Assembly (NCBI GenBank): GCA_900170005.1
Contig: LT827128.1
Coordinates: forward strand, 2,786,168 to 2,850,167
Origin: Gordonibacter massiliensis (ex Traore et al. 2017)
Lineage (GTDB): Bacteria; Actinomycetota; Coriobacteriia; Coriobacteriales; Eggerthellaceae
Reading direction: 5' to 3'
DNA length: 64,000 bases
Under the pieces are notes generated by a model. The model was not told the origin of the DNA and searched no databases. It was given only the letters and a program-made list of their open reading frames with translations. A program made the translations under genes and the position numbers. Positions 24,691 through 33,191 of this stretch are shown one piece after another (positions within the stretch are counted from its first letter, which is position 1; every line of letters starts with the position of its first letter).

Positions 24691-25648
24691 GTGCGATGCC
24701 TTCCGCACGGAGCGCGTCGGCCTCCGCTTCCTCGCCCATGCTGTCCAAGTCGTACGGCGTGGTCTGGTACACGTAGTAGTTCAGCCAGTTCGTGTAGAGC
24801 AGCTGGGCATGAGCGCGCCAGGTGGCGCGCGGTTTTTGCGCGGGATCGTCGTTCGGGAAGTAGTGGCGCGGCAGGGGCATGTCCAAGCCCTTCGCGATGT
24901 CGCGGTCGTATTCCGCCATGAGCGTGTCGGCGTCGTACTCGGGGTGGCCGAATACGAAGAAATGGCGGCTGTCGGTGCTCTTGGCCAGGTAGACGCCGGC
25001 TTCGTCGGACACGGCGATAAGCTCCAGATCGGGGTGCGCCTCGATGTCCTCGGCGTGCACCTCGGTGTAGCGCGAATGGGGTGCCATGAAGAAGTCGTTG
25101 AAACCGCGCACGAGCGGCGAGGAGGGCTTCACCACCTCGTGCTCGAACACGCCGAACAGCTTGGTGGGCAGCTCGTACTTGGGAATGCCGTAATGGTAGT
25201 AGATGCCCGCCTGCGCGCCCCAGCAGATATGAAGCGTGGAATGCACGTTCGTGGCCGACCAGTCCATGATGGCCGCCAACTCGTCCCAATAGTCCACGTC
25301 CTCGAAATCCAACAGCTCGACGGGCGCGCCGGTGATGATCATGCCGTCGAAGCGCTCGCCTTTGATCTCGTCGAACGTGGTGTAGAAGGTTTCCAGATGC
25401 TGCTCGGACACGTTCTTGGCCTCGTGGCTGGCCGTTTGCATGAGGTCTATCTCTATCTGCAGCGGCGTGTTCGAGAGCTTGCGCATGATCTGCGTCTCGG
25501 TGACGATCTTCGTGGGCATGAGGTTCAGCAGCACGAGCTTCAGCGGGCGGATGTCCTGGTGCATGGCCCGGTACTCGGTCATGACGAAGATGTTCTCGCC
25601 TTCCAAGATATCGGTGGCGGGCAGGGAGTCGGGGATTCTGATGGGCAT
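24683..25648 (-). CDS. metA: Homoserine O-acetyltransferase (MetA family)
   Basis: The 321-residue MetA-family protein has catalytic Cys142 (HICWGAQAG) and the His/Glu pair in FGHPEYD. Residue 111 is Glu (GAPVELLDF). In this family Glu111 marks acetyl-CoA users and Gly111 succinyl-CoA users, so the product should be O-acetylhomoserine. AGAAGGAGCC precedes the ATG at 25648. The divergent metY encodes an O-acetylhomoserine-using enzyme, which agrees. No SAM riboswitch or S-box is apparent upstream. Confidence 0.93.
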   Translation of the reverse strand: MPIRIPDSLPATDILEGENIFVMTEYRAMHQDIRPLKLVLLNLMPTKIVTETQIMRKLSNTPLQIEIDLMQTASHEAKNVSEQHLETFYTTFDEIKGERFDGMIITGAPVELLDFEDVDYWDELAAIMDWSATNVHSTLHICWGAQAGIYYHYGIPKYELPTKLFGVFEHEVVKPSSPLVRGFNDFFMAPHSRYTEVHAEDIEAHPDLELIAVSDEAGVYLAKSTDSRHFFVFGHPEYDADTLMAEYDRDIAKGLDMPLPRHYFPNDDPAQKPRATWRAHAQLLYTNWLNYYVYQTTPYDLDSMGEEAEADALRAEGIAHE

Positions 25649-25869
25649 GGCGGCTCCTTCTGTTCTCGTGCGGCGCAAACGTTTGTTCTCGCGCCTCGCG
25701 CGTTCCATTGTACGGCAAAAGACGTTCGGATGCCGCCGAAAGCGTTTGCCCGATTATAGTAAAAATCGATCATGAGTTATCAGAAAGACGGCGCTACCGA
25801 ACGCGAACACCCGGCGGCTATAATGATGCGGACACAAGACCACCCAACCTGCGCGAACGAGGAGCCCCC

Positions 25870-27150
25870 ATGAGCGAGAGCATCGGCACCACCTGCGTCC
25901 AAGGCGGTTACCGCCCCGGAGACGGCGATCCCCGGCAGATTCCCATCTACCAGTCAACCACCTGGAAGTTCGATTCGAGCGAGCACATGGGCCGCCTGTT
26001 CGATTTGGAGGAGGCGGGCTACTTCTACACGCGCCTGTCCAACCCCACGAACGACTTCGTGGCTGCGAAGATCGCCGAGCTCGAGGGCGGCACGGCGGGC
26101 ATGCTCACGTCGTCGGGCCAGGCGGCGAACTTCTTCGCCGTGTTCAACATCGCGGGCTGCGGCGACCATGTGGTGGCGTCGTCGGCCATTTACGGTGGCA
26201 CGTACAACCTGTTCGCCGTGACCATGAGGCGCATGGGGGTGGAGTTCACGTTCGTCGCGCCCGATTGCACGAACGAGGAGCTGGAGGCCGCGTTCCGCCC
26301 GAACACGAAGGCCGTGTTCGGCGAGACCATCGCCAATCCCGCGCTCACGGTGCTCGATATCGAGCGGTTCGCCGCTGCGGCGCACGCGCACGGGGTGCCG
26401 CTCATCGTGGACAACACGTTCCCCACGCCGGTGAATTGCCGTCCCATCGAATGGGGCGCCGACATCGTCACGCACTCCACCACGAAGTACATGGACGGCC
26501 ACGGCGCCAGCGTGGGCGGGTGCATCGTGGATGCCGGTCGTTTCGATTGGTTCGCGCATGCTGACAAGTTTCCGGGCCTCACCACGCCCGACGAGAGCTA
26601 CCACGGCGTGGTGTACGCCGAGCGCTTCGGTTTGGAGGGTGCGTTCATTACAAAGGCCACGGCCCAGCTCATGCGTGATTTCGGCTGCTCCCAGTCGCCG
26701 CAGAGCGCGTTTCTCATCAACATGGGGCTGGAAAGCCTGCACCTGCGCATGGCTCAGCACAACAAGAACGGCCTGGCGCTCGCGCAGCATCTGGCGGCGC
26801 ATCCGAAGGTGGCGTGGGTTCGCTATCCCGGCTTGCCGGGCGATACGCAGTTCGAGCTGGCGCGGAAGTACCTGCCGGGCGGCGCGAGCGGCGTGGTGAG
26901 CTTCGGCGTGGCCGGCGGGCGCGCGGCGGCCGAGACGTTCATGGCGAGCCTCAAGCTCGCGCAGATCGCCACCCACGTGGCCGACGCGCGCACGTGCGTG
27001 CTGCACCCGGCCAACGCCACGCACCGCCAGATGAACGACGACGAGCTGGCCGCCGCCGGCATCACGCCCGACCTCGTGCGCCTATCGTGCGGCATCGAGG
27101 CCACCGAGGATCTCGTGGCCGACGTGGACCAGGCGCTCGCGGCGGTGTAA
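25870..27150 (+). CDS. metY: O-acetylhomoserine sulfhydrylase
   Basis: The enzyme joins sulfide to O-acetylhomoserine to give homocysteine, using PLP. The 426-residue protein is a Cys/Met-metabolism PLP enzyme: YTRLSNPTNDFVAAKIAELE, SSGQAANFF, ASSAIYGGTYNLF, DNTFPTPVNCRP, and the PLP lysine in HSTTKYMDGHG. Length and the VGGCIVD segment fit MetY instead of MetB/MetC. GAGGAG lies 6 bp before the ATG. Together with MetA it provides direct sulfhydrylation, bypassing cystathionine. Confidence 0.93.
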   Translation: MSESIGTTCVQGGYRPGDGDPRQIPIYQSTTWKFDSSEHMGRLFDLEEAGYFYTRLSNPTNDFVAAKIAELEGGTAGMLTSSGQAANFFAVFNIAGCGDHVVASSAIYGGTYNLFAVTMRRMGVEFTFVAPDCTNEELEAAFRPNTKAVFGETIANPALTVLDIERFAAAAHAHGVPLIVDNTFPTPVNCRPIEWGADIVTHSTTKYMDGHGASVGGCIVDAGRFDWFAHADKFPGLTTPDESYHGVVYAERFGLEGAFITKATAQLMRDFGCSQSPQSAFLINMGLESLHLRMAQHNKNGLALAQHLAAHPKVAWVRYPGLPGDTQFELARKYLPGGASGVVSFGVAGGRAAAETFMASLKLAQIATHVADARTCVLHPANATHRQMNDDELAAAGITPDLVRLSCGIEATEDLVADVDQALAAV

Positions 27151-27260
27151 CCAAGGGCGAACGTCAATGATTATTTGATCGAAAATCGTCTGCGCATCGT
27201 TTTTGCGCGAGTGGTTATACTGCTTGCTGTCAGATAGTTCGGCGACAAGGAGAGCGAGCC

Positions 27261-27557
27261 ATGGACATGCAGACGATCGTCGATCAAGTCGTGGAAGCGT
27301 TGCGCGAGGCGCCGGAGAAAGCGCAGGAGGTCATGGCCGATCCGGCAGGCGCCGTCGAGCAGATCACGGGGCATCGGCTCGAAGCGGACGATTTGGCTTC
27401 GGTTGCGCAAGGCGTGCTTGCGAAGATCGCCGAAGAAGGCGGCGACTTGCAGGAGAAGCTGGCCGGTTTGGGCGACTCCATCGGCGATAAAGTCTCGTCT
27501 CTCATCGGCGATAACGAAACGTTTGGCAATCTGCTGGACAGCATCTTCAAAAAATAG
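27261..27557 (+). CDS. Small helical protein, paralogue of 30632-30910
   Basis: The 98-residue protein begins MDMQTIVDQVVEALREAPEK, then PAGAVEQITGHRLEADDLAS, and ends GNLLDSIFKK. It shares its plan with the product of 30632: an MDxQxIVxQ start, a DPAxAxxxxTGxxL core, and a Gly/Leu-rich end. Predicted to be small, soluble and helical. AAGGAGAG precedes the ATG and a bidirectional terminator follows. I do not recognise a named family. Confidence 0.7.
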   Translation: MDMQTIVDQVVEALREAPEKAQEVMADPAGAVEQITGHRLEADDLASVAQGVLAKIAEEGGDLQEKLAGLGDSIGDKVSSLIGDNETFGNLLDSIFKK

Positions 27558-27623
27558 GGAATCCGCTTTGCCTCTCTCGCAACCGAAAGGGGCTGCAACC
27601 GAAAGCGCCGCCGAGACGTGTTT

Positions 27624-27667
27624 GTAGGGCAAGGGCTCTGCCCTTGCCGCCGACTTGCGGAAACGTT
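27624..27667. repeat. GTAGGGCAAGGGCTCTGCCC repeat, copy 1
   Basis: The core is a short palindrome (GGGCAAGGGCTCTGCCCTTGCC) followed by GCCGACTTGCGGAAACGTT. A second copy at 49897-49940 differs at one base over 44 nt. Confidence 0.8.
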
Positions 27668-27691
27668 CCTTGTTTTATGCTCGTGCAATCG

Positions 27692-27728
27692 AAAGGGCCG
27701 GAATCCACACCAGATTCCGGCCCTTTTT
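27692..27728. terminator. Bidirectional terminator
   Basis: A 14-bp perfect stem, AAAGGGCCGGAATC with GATTCCGGCCCTTT, followed by TTTTT on the + side and, on the minus strand, a short T-run read toward the small gene. It sits between the convergent small-protein gene and the surface-protein gene. Confidence 0.8.
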
Positions 27729-27785
27729 CAAGAGCGATCATCGGTCGGGCACCGGTTTCGCGCGACTTCGGCGCTCGATCCTGCG

Positions 27786-29045
27786 CTAGTCGCGCTTGCG
27801 GCTGCGCACAAACGCCACCGCGCCGGCCGCCGCGGCCACGATGCCTGCGGCAACTGCGGTGGTGGCCACGTCGGCCATTGAGTCGCCGGTCTGCGCCATC
27901 GCGCCGTCGGCGGTGGCGGCGTAGGCTTTGCCGTTGCTGACGGGCGTGGGGGTCGGCGTGGGCGCCGGTGTCGGCACGTTCGGCTTGATGAGCGCGTCCT
28001 TCGCGATCTCGGCGCTCGCTATGTCGGTGATGGTGCCCTTGCCGGTGCCGAGCGTCTGGCCCCAGGCGTCGCCGTACATGGCGGGAACGATCGCCGCGAC
28101 ATCCTGGATGCCCACGCCCTCGGTGACGATGGAGCAGTCCTTCAGCTCGATGAAGGCATGGTTCTTCTCGTAATCGCTGTCGTTGGATATCGCGATCATG
28201 GCGATATCGCCCTCGGCGTGCACCGTGGAGTTCTCGACCTTGATGTACACGGGTTTCATGCCGCCGGTGGTGGTTCCCTGGGAGTTCTGCGCGGCGATGC
28301 CCCACGATTGCCCGTTGACGCCCTCCGCCTTGGCGTTGACGACGGAATCCTTGATGTAGATGTGGCCGCCCAGGTTGGCCCAGCTCTGCTGGGCGTCGGA
28401 GAGGATGCCGTAGTTGTTGATTTCTTTCGAGGTCGTGGTGTTCTTGCTGGTGGCCGTGACGACGGAGTCCACGATCTTGATGTCCTCGCCCATGGCCGCG
28501 ATGGCGGCCGTACTGTAGGCGTCATAGTCCGTCACGTTGACGGCTTCGACCGTCGTGCCTTCGATGGTGAGGCGGCCGTCCGCTTGGAGGGCGATGTCCA
28601 TGCTGCCGTCGCTCGACGCGTCCACGTGCAAGCTGGCATCCGCGTCGCCGGTGATCGTGGTGTCGCCTTCGATGTGAACTTGACCGTCCACGTAGTTCTC
28701 GCCGGACAGGTTGATGTTCAAGCCGCCGTCGCCCCCAACGCTATCGGCCCCGGCCAGAATCGACCCGCCGTCGTAGCCGTTCAGCGTCATGCTCTCGCCG
28801 CCGTCCCATGCCCAGGTATCCTCGGTGTGGGCATCGTGGTACGTGTTGCCGTCGACGTTCACCCACTCGGCCGCCCAGGCCATGTTCGGCATCATGAGCA
28901 TGCCGCTCATGGCAATGGCGGTTGCGCCCACCGCGAACTTCCTGCGCGTAGCCTGCCAGCGCTGGCTGGGCAACGAAGGGGCTGCGTGCTGGGCACGTGC
29001 CCTAACGGTTAGCCCCCTGTGCGTCGATTTCGTATTTGCTGACAT
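27786..29045 (-). CDS. Cell-surface beta-solenoid protein with sortase-like tail
   Basis: The 419-residue protein has a long basic leader and signal sequence (KFAVGATAIAMSGMLMMPNM then AWAAEW). Residues about 80-340 are rich in Gly, Asp, Thr and short beta repeats (for example IKIVDSVVTATSK, IYIKDSVVNAKAEG, IKVENSTVHAEGD), typical of a right-handed beta-helix. A Pro/Thr linker (PTPAPTPTPTPV) follows, then MAQTGDSMADV, a hydrophobic segment and RSRKRD. This end has the shape of a sortase signal, but the motif is MAQTGD instead of LPxTG. GGAGGGAG precedes the ATG. No sortase gene is in the window. Confidence 0.8.
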   Translation of the reverse strand: MSANTKSTHRGLTVRARAQHAAPSLPSQRWQATRRKFAVGATAIAMSGMLMMPNMAWAAEWVNVDGNTYHDAHTEDTWAWDGGESMTLNGYDGGSILAGADSVGGDGGLNINLSGENYVDGQVHIEGDTTITGDADASLHVDASSDGSMDIALQADGRLTIEGTTVEAVNVTDYDAYSTAAIAAMGEDIKIVDSVVTATSKNTTTSKEINNYGILSDAQQSWANLGGHIYIKDSVVNAKAEGVNGQSWGIAAQNSQGTTTGGMKPVYIKVENSTVHAEGDIAMIAISNDSDYEKNHAFIELKDCSIVTEGVGIQDVAAIVPAMYGDAWGQTLGTGKGTITDIASAEIAKDALIKPNVPTPAPTPTPTPVSNGKAYAATADGAMAQTGDSMADVATTAVAAGIVAAAAGAVAFVRSRKRD

Positions 29046-29177
29046 AAATGCTCCCTCCTACTTGCCTGACAAGCGGTTTTCCTCTGCTTGTCAGCATAGC
29101 GAGGAGGCAACACCTGATGAACACCAAGCCTTACCGTTTCCCGCAGCATTCCTCCGCTCGCTTGACTTTCGAGTGTC

Positions 29178-29223
29178 GAGCACGACATATTTCGCGTGAA
29201 ACATCGCGAAATATGTCGTGCTC
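29178..29223. repeat. 19-bp perfect inverted repeat containing a near-parS sequence
   Basis: Arms 29178-29196 and 29205-29223 are exact reverse complements around an 8-nt loop. Within it, TATTTCGCGTGAAACA (29188-29203) matches the parS consensus at 14 of 16 positions. It lies between two minus-strand genes and could be the terminator of the upstream gene at 29322; no T-run follows. Confidence 0.6.
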
Positions 29224-29321
29224 GCGCGCGGCCGCGCGCAGGAGCCGACCGAACGGTTCGCGGCATCACCCTGCGCGACGGCTCGGACGGCGTTCTTGCT
29301 CGGTTGTTCGGCTGCGATACG

Positions 29322-30491
29322 CTATGCCGCCTTGGGCAGCTGCTTCTCGGCTTCTTCGTCAGCTTTTTCCTGATCCGGCGCTTTCGCGTCGCCGTCGGTT
29401 CCGGACGCCGTCTCGTCGCCTCCCACTTTGATGACGTTCGCGAGCGCTGCGGCGACCGCCTCGGGATCGGCCTTCGAGAGCACGTCGGTGCCGTTCTCCA
29501 CCGTGCAGCCCGAGCAGCCGCGCGTGCGCTTCGCGTCGATGGCGTCCTGCACGGTGCCGGAGTAGATGGTGCCGGAATTCTTGATGTGCTGGCAATCGGG
29601 GTTGAAGTGGTACACCTCGCCGAACGGCGTCCAGTAGGCCAGCCCGTCGTCGGACAGCACGGCCGCGCCGGCCTCGGCCTGGTCGAGGTCTTCCTGCGTG
29701 GCCGGATGGTAGTCGACGCCGCTCGCCACGGCGGCTATGAGCGCCACGGCCGCCACGATGGTGCCCACGCGCTTCGTGCCCTTGTCCAGGTCCTTGTTCG
29801 TCAGCATGAGCAGGATGATGGGCGCGAACGCGATAGCCGCGATGATGATACCCAGATCGGTTTGCACCCAGTACGCCACCTTGTTCTCCTTGGATGCGGG
29901 CGCCACGTGATTCGCGTGCTTCCACAACTGCGAGCCGGCCACCACCAGCACCAGGTCGGCAACCAGGAAGATGACGAGCCAGGTGGAAGCCGCCGGGCCC
30001 GGCAGAAACAGCGTGCCGTTCATCACGAGGACGGCCAAAACCTCGCATACCAGGCCCAGCACCCACAGCACGATCGCGCCGATGCGGAAGGGAAGCGCCG
30101 AGCCGTTGCGGGCTGCGTGCATATCGTCGCGCACGGCCTTGTTGGCCTCGGCGCCCGAGCCGCCCTGATGGGGATGCGCGATGGTCTCGCCGGTCTTGGC
30201 ATCGACGAACGTGCGCTCCTTCGGCTCCTTTTTGGCGGGCGTTGCAGCGGCCTCGGGTTCGCTCGAGACTTCGGGCTCCGCTTCTTCAGGTTTCGCCTTG
30301 GCTGCGGCTTCTGATTCCGCTTCCCCGGCGGGCTGCGGATCGGCCGCTGTCTCGGGTTTCGCCTTCGATTTCGGTTCCGCTTTCGGCTTCTCGTCTTTGG
30401 CGGAAAGCTCTGCTTCGCTCTTGGCTTTCGACGCGGCTTTCGCGGGCTTTTTCGGCTCTGCGGCCTCGTCGTCGCTTTTCTTCGTTGCCAT
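29322..30491 (-). CDS. Membrane protein with Lys/Ala/Glu-rich tail and C-terminal metal-site motif
   Basis: The 389-residue protein starts with about 115 residues made almost only of Lys, Ala, Glu, Pro and Ser, likely disordered. Four or so membrane helices follow (about 135-250: IGAIVLWVLGLVCEVLAVLV, STWLVIFLVADLVLVVAG, LGIIIAAIAFAPIILLML, and a fourth). The C-terminal domain has VYHFNPDCQHIKNSG and ends its core at RGCSGC, the H-x-x-x-C...CxxC pattern found at the ends of some exported nucleases and membrane proteins and thought to bind metal. AAGGAGAC precedes the ATG. Function unknown. Confidence 0.7.
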   Translation of the reverse strand: MATKKSDDEAAEPKKPAKAASKAKSEAELSAKDEKPKAEPKSKAKPETAADPQPAGEAESEAAAKAKPEEAEPEVSSEPEAAATPAKKEPKERTFVDAKTGETIAHPHQGGSGAEANKAVRDDMHAARNGSALPFRIGAIVLWVLGLVCEVLAVLVMNGTLFLPGPAASTWLVIFLVADLVLVVAGSQLWKHANHVAPASKENKVAYWVQTDLGIIIAAIAFAPIILLMLTNKDLDKGTKRVGTIVAAVALIAAVASGVDYHPATQEDLDQAEAGAAVLSDDGLAYWTPFGEVYHFNPDCQHIKNSGTIYSGTVQDAIDAKRTRGCSGCTVENGTDVLSKADPEAVAAALANVIKVGGDETASGTDGDAKAPDQEKADEEAEKQLPKAA

Positions 30492-30631
30492 GTATCCCCG
30501 TCTCCTTGCGGTTCAATATCTAGTTGAGCTGGATCTTTGCCTATGAGCCAGCGTGCTCCCCATTATAATTCCCGGAAGGAGAGGGCAGGTTTTCCCTGCT
30601 TGGGTACAAAAATATATTGAAAGAGGAAGCC

Positions 30632-30910
30632 ATGGACGTGCAGGAGATCGTGGGTCAGTTGATGAAGTCGGCTGCGGAGAATCCCGAGAGCCTCAAGCAG
30701 TTCGGCGTCGATCCGGCCGCTGCCATCAAGGGTGCCACGGGCCTCGACTTGAGCGAGGAGGAAGTGACCGACGTGGTGAAGGCCGTTGAACCGCTGCTGG
30801 AGGGCAAGGAGCTCAACCTGGACGCCGTCATGAAAGCAGCCGGCGATTTCCTGGGCAACGACCCCGGCGCGCTCCTCGGCAAACTGGGCGGTCTCTTCGG
30901 CGGCAAGTAG
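30632..30910 (+). CDS. Small helical protein, paralogue of 27261-27557
   Basis: The 92-residue protein starts MDVQEIVGQLMKSAAENPES, with the core GVDPAAAIKGATGLDLSEEE, and ends LLGKLGGLFGGK. It shares its architecture with the product of 27261. GAGGAAG precedes the ATG. An intrinsically simple, acidic, helical protein; no named family recognised. Confidence 0.7.
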   Translation: MDVQEIVGQLMKSAAENPESLKQFGVDPAAAIKGATGLDLSEEEVTDVVKAVEPLLEGKELNLDAVMKAAGDFLGNDPGALLGKLGGLFGGK

Positions 30911-30934
30911 TTAGCCTGCCATTCGAATATCGCA

Positions 30935-31219
30935 TCATAGTTCGTCGTCAGCCAGCCTTTCGGCTACCCTTTTGCGAATTTCAACCTTCGCCTCTTCGGC
31001 CGTGTACGTTTGGGGGTGTCGTTTGTTGTGCTCGATAGCCTCGTCGATCATGAGCCCTACGTACTGGTCGTAGTCGAACGTCGCCGCGTCGATGACCACG
31101 AGGGAGGCGCGGCCATTCTTCGTCAGATAGATGGGCTGGCCGGTCTCTTTCGCCAGAGCCTCGATGCTGTTGTAGTCCCTGCGGATGTCGGTCGAAGAAC
31201 GAATGATGGGTGCTGCCAT
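30935..31219 (-). CDS. Orphan Phd/YefM-like antitoxin
   Basis: The 94-residue protein has the Phd/YefM N-terminal fold (IIRSSTDIRRDYNSIEALAK then QPIYLTKNGRASLVVIDAAT) and a charged helical C-terminus (EEAKVEIRKRVAERLADDEL). AGGAGAC precedes the ATG. No toxin gene is adjacent: the next gene in its direction is convergent and 25 bp away. It may be a remnant of a toxin-antitoxin pair or a stand-alone repressor. A 42-bp palindrome begins 20 bp upstream of its start. Confidence 0.8.
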   Translation of the reverse strand: MAAPIIRSSTDIRRDYNSIEALAKETGQPIYLTKNGRASLVVIDAATFDYDQYVGLMIDEAIEHNKRHPQTYTAEEAKVEIRKRVAERLADDEL

Positions 31220-31238
31220 GCTGGTCTCCTTACACGTG

Positions 31239-31280
31239 TATACTACTTAAAGCATATTATAATATGTTTTAAGTAGTATA
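31239..31280. promoter_or_regulatory. 42-bp AT-rich near-perfect palindrome (candidate operator)
   Basis: TACTACTTAAAGCATATTA (31241-31259) pairs with TAATATGTTTTAAGTAGTA (31260-31278) with one mismatch and no loop, extended by TA on each side. It lies 20 bp upstream of the orphan Phd-like gene and 175 bp upstream of the heme sensor kinase. It is strikingly AT-rich for this genome. Autoregulatory binding by the Phd-like protein is the simplest reading. Confidence 0.65.
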
Positions 31281-31454
31281 AAAATATGTTTTTGAACAAT
31301 TTCCCCATTTCCGCTCGAAAAGCAATGCGGTCAATCGGAAAAGCGGCAGAGCCTCGCATCTTTATGTAACGCTTTACCGTAGGCGACCCCCTTTCGCTCC
31401 TTCGAAATCGCTCCGATATGTTATGGTTGCGGCGCAAGGGGGAAGGGGCGCGTT

Positions 31455-33191
31455 TTGCTGCACGGAAAGCTCAAGTACAAGTTAGCGATACCCACCGTGG
31501 TTATCATCGTGCTGCTCATGGCGTTGAACCTTACGTGGTCGTACACCTCGCAACGCGAGCAGGCCCAGGTGGCCATGCGCGAGCAGGCCAGCATGCTCAC
31601 GCGGCAGCTGAACGCCATGTGGGATTTCATGGCCATCAACCAGGACCGCATCAACTACGATGCCGATGGCAACTACGACTTCAAGGGCCTGCACTGCTCC
31701 ATCGTGGGCCTGAGCGTGAGCGGCCGCTTCTCGCAAGAGACCGATTACAAGATCCGCTACGTCAGCGACAGCCCGCGCAACTCCGCGCACGCCACCGACC
31801 CGTTCGAAACGCAGGTCATGGAGCGCTTCCGCGAAGACCCGGAACTGGTCGAGTACGACGAGATGAGCGAGTTCGACGGGCAGAGCTCGCTGCGCTACCT
31901 CACGCCGCTGCGCATAGACGCAAGCTGCATTTCCTGCCATGGCAGCCCGGCCGGCGAGAAGGACGTGACCGGGTACGCGAAGGAGGGCCTCGAACGGGGG
32001 GACCTGTACGGGGTCATCAGCGTGGTCGTGCCGTCGGAGATTTACGACGAGAGCATCGCGCAGAACGTCATGCGGGAGGGCTTGCTGTTCTTCGCGCTCA
32101 TCGTGGCATGCGTGGTGTCCGTGTACTTCTTCGTCAACCGGTTCGTCACGGCTCCGCTCGAACGGCTGAAGAACGCCGTGCGCGTGACCGACGAGGGTCG
32201 CTTCGCCGTGGACGTGAAGGACGTGCGCGGCGACGGCGAGGTGCACGACCTCGCCGCGTACTTCGACACGATGAGCTCCGAGCTGAACACGCTGTACGAC
32301 GACCTCGAAAGCCAGGTGGAGCTGCGCGCCGGCCAGCTGGTGCTGGCGAACGAGGAGCTGATCCGCCAGCGCGAACAGCTGGAATCCATGAACGAGCGCC
32401 TGTTCGAGGAGAGCCGTTACAAGTCCGACTTCCTAGCCATGATGAGTCACGAGTTGCGCACGCCGCTCACCTCGGTCATCGCGTTCACGGAGATACTGCA
32501 GGCGGAGGAGGCCGATGCGCAGGGCAACCGCGCGCGCATCCTCGGCGAGATTCGGCAGAACGCCGCCATCTTGCTCAGCCGCATCAACAACATTCTCGAC
32601 GTCGCCCGTCTCGAGGCGGGCAAAAGCGAGCTCGACCTGCAGCTCGTGGACGTGGCCGACGTGGTGAACAGCGTGGAGGCCGCGCTCGAGCCGCTGGCGA
32701 GCGCCAAGCGCATCGCGCTTGCGGTGGAGGTCGCACGCGACGTGCCGCTCATCACGGCGGATCCCGACAAGGCCCGCCGCATCGTGGAGAACCTGGCGGG
32801 CAACGCCGTGAAGTTCACGCCGGAGGGCGGCCGCATCTCCATCAGCGCGCTGTTCGATCGGGAGACCGACCGGGTGCTCGTGAGGGTGGAGGACGACGGC
32901 ATCGGCATCGCCCCCGAGGACGTGCCGGTCATCTTCGACAAGTTCACGCAGGGCGACGCCTCCGCGTCGCGGCGTTACAACGGCAGCGGCCTGGGGCTCT
33001 CGCTCGCGCGCGAACTGGCCGAGCTGCACGGAGGCACCATCGAGGTGCGCAGCGTTGCGGGGAAGGGCAGCACGTTCACGGCGGCGTTTCCGGTTCAGGC
33101 GAACAAGGCGGAGGCGACAGACGACGAGAAGGTCGCTGACGAAGGCTCAGGGGGAGAGGAGAGGGCGGATGGCTCGCATACTGCTGGCTGA
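31455..33191 (+). CDS. Sensor histidine kinase with periplasmic c-type heme motif
   Basis: The 578-residue protein has TM1 (about 10-28), an extracytoplasmic domain (about 30-205) of Tll0287/DUF3365 type with the heme motif CISCH at 158-162, TM2 (about 208-228), a HAMP linker, and HisKA (SHELRTP, His332) plus HATPase (NAVKFTPEGG, DDGIGI, GSGLGLSLA). The heme suggests redox or gas sensing outside the membrane. The start is TTG 31455, with GGAAGGGG just upstream. It overlaps the response regulator gene by 23 bp, and a DMSO-reductase-family operon follows, the likely target. Confidence 0.9.
   Translation: MLHGKLKYKLAIPTVVIIVLLMALNLTWSYTSQREQAQVAMREQASMLTRQLNAMWDFMAINQDRINYDADGNYDFKGLHCSIVGLSVSGRFSQETDYKIRYVSDSPRNSAHATDPFETQVMERFREDPELVEYDEMSEFDGQSSLRYLTPLRIDASCISCHGSPAGEKDVTGYAKEGLERGDLYGVISVVVPSEIYDESIAQNVMREGLLFFALIVACVVSVYFFVNRFVTAPLERLKNAVRVTDEGRFAVDVKDVRGDGEVHDLAAYFDTMSSELNTLYDDLESQVELRAGQLVLANEELIRQREQLESMNERLFEESRYKSDFLAMMSHELRTPLTSVIAFTEILQAEEADAQGNRARILGEIRQNAAILLSRINNILDVARLEAGKSELDLQLVDVADVVNSVEAALEPLASAKRIALAVEVARDVPLITADPDKARRIVENLAGNAVKFTPEGGRISISALFDRETDRVLVRVEDDGIGIAPEDVPVIFDKFTQGDASASRRYNGSGLGLSLARELAELHGGTIEVRSVAGKGSTFTAAFPVQANKAEATDDEKVADEGSGGEERADGSHTAG

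Noticed and set aside
24683-25648. MetA as homoserine O-succinyltransferase
   Set aside because: Residue 111 is Glu, which marks acetyl-CoA use in this family, and the neighbour is an O-acetylhomoserine sulfhydrylase.
30935-31219. Complete toxin-antitoxin pair at the second Phd-like gene
   Set aside because: No toxin frame follows; the next gene is convergent and encodes an unrelated small protein.
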